Positions 63,267-64,000 of a stretch of DNA of 64,000 nt are shown piece by piece. The stretch is from Delphinus delphis (Eukaryota > Chordata > Mammalia > Artiodactyla > Delphinidae), in the NCBI RefSeq assembly GCF_949987515.2, contig NC_082702.1:53165600-53229599 (forward strand), read 5' to 3'. The stretch's first letter is position 1. Each line of letters opens with the position of its first letter. Under the pieces are notes generated by a model. That model saw only the letters and a program-made list of their open reading frames with translations. It did no database searches and had not been told where the DNA came from. Made by a program: the position numbers and the translations under genes.

Positions 63267-64000
63267 CTGTAGGGGAACATAACTTTGTTCGACTGTTTAC
63301 TAATAACTGACAAGGTACAAATTGTTTTTGTCTGATAGAGATGCAAATGATTTATGTGCAGTAGAAAAATAACACCAATGGTTATGCTTTTATTGCCTTG
63401 TAGTTTAGAATCTAATTCAGCAGTTTTCATCCAGCATATAGAGGGGTCCTATATGTATCAATTTCTGTATGCAGTTTTGTCACCCTGCTAGTTCTTTCAT
63501 TGATAAGCTAAATAAAACTTCGGCATGTACTCACTGGTTATATGAGAATTATGTTTTTAACTTTGGAAAATTATACATTGGCAGCCTGTATTCCACAGGC
63601 AAGACAACCCCTAAGAAAAGGACTTTGAGAGGAGCATGACCTTCAGAGGTCAGCTCAGCCTTGCATCTGCTGCTTTATGCAAACAAATGTGTCTAGTTTT
63701 CTGTCTGTCTCTCCCTTGCTGTCATCAGATTACTTTCTGTCCCCTAGCATCACTGTCTGTCCCCAAGACACTCCACTTTTCAAGAACAGGACATCCTCAT
63801 CAACAGAGGGATATTTTTGTTTCTAAACATTTGTGACAGTTCTGCAAGTACATGCTGTGGCCAGTGGAATGGTTCCATTAGCAACTCGCTTAGGAAGAGT
63901 AACACATTTAGCTAGATTATTAAAAAAAGAAAAAAAGAGTCTTCATACTTTTTTCCTATTACAATTTCATTCTGAAAACAGAACCAAGCCTGTTAATCCT
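63267..64000. other. No recognised feature
   Basis: Single-copy-looking DNA to the window edge. An AATAAA at 63,510 and a frame at 63,636-63,836 lack gene context. Confidence 0.4.

Overview
The window is nuclear DNA of a mammal, most likely a cetacean and probably a toothed whale. The strongest clue is a tRNA-derived SINE of the CHR type known from whales, hippos and ruminants. The copy at 13,731-13,915 has the body variant (GCCATGGCCGCTGAGCC, then GGCCCGCGTACCGC before the A-tail) that I associate with odontocetes. A cetartiodactyl-type L1 (5' end at 39.2-41.35 kb) and a young L1 3' end (24.9 kb) agree. The species call rests on recognition, not on a search.

I find no protein-coding gene, exon, structural RNA gene, CpG island or bacterial-type feature that I can support. 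Open frames of 60-160 codons occur on all strands as expected by chance, and the longest ones lie inside retroelements. The only recognisable protein-coding relics belong to transposons: L1 ORF1/ORF2 (39.8-41.35 kb), a Tigger transposase fragment (59.2-59.5 kb) and a Zaphod-like hAT remnant (13.0-13.6 kb).

Layout. 0-6 kb: antisense L1 5'UTR cut by the left edge, MLT1-type LTR, L2, a double palindrome at 2.42 kb, MER5A, and about 1.5 kb of old antisense L1 3' ends. 6-13 kb: largely unassigned, with L2, MIRs, a MIR split by another repeat (9.8-10.6 kb) and an old L1. 13-21 kb: Zaphod remnant, the cetacean SINE, several MIRs, a MIR split by an MLT1 LTR (17.3-17.9 kb) and a MIR with a four-unit 40-bp tandem array (20.76-20.92 kb). 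21-30 kb: half a mariner, L2, young L1 3' end, MER5 copies and an old L1 carrying a SINE. 30-39 kb: L2s, a hairpin made of two facing MIR-like segments, a SINE with a perfect 13-bp duplication and a TG-rich tandem duplication. 39-42 kb: a sense L1 with 5' part only, joined abruptly to a SINE stub. 42-56 kb: LTRs, MER20, a G-quadruplex-capable purine tract, a sense L1 3' end, and an MLT1 LTR holding a SINE and lying between two GATA arrays. 56-64 kb: a 612-bp solo LTR with 4-bp duplication, an 800-bp Tigger with both ends, an L3/CR1 tail, old L1 ends and a complete MER3-like hAT.

All five tRNA-SINEs and nine of eleven L1 pieces lie antisense. This would fit a position inside an intron of a gene transcribed on the + strand, but no exon confirms it. 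Several repeat-free AT-rich blocks (16.4, 22.2, 25.7, 34.7, 37.3, 41.6, 47.5 and 60.3 kb) look like candidate conserved noncoding elements; this is a guess until aligned. No previously undescribed biological system is evident.
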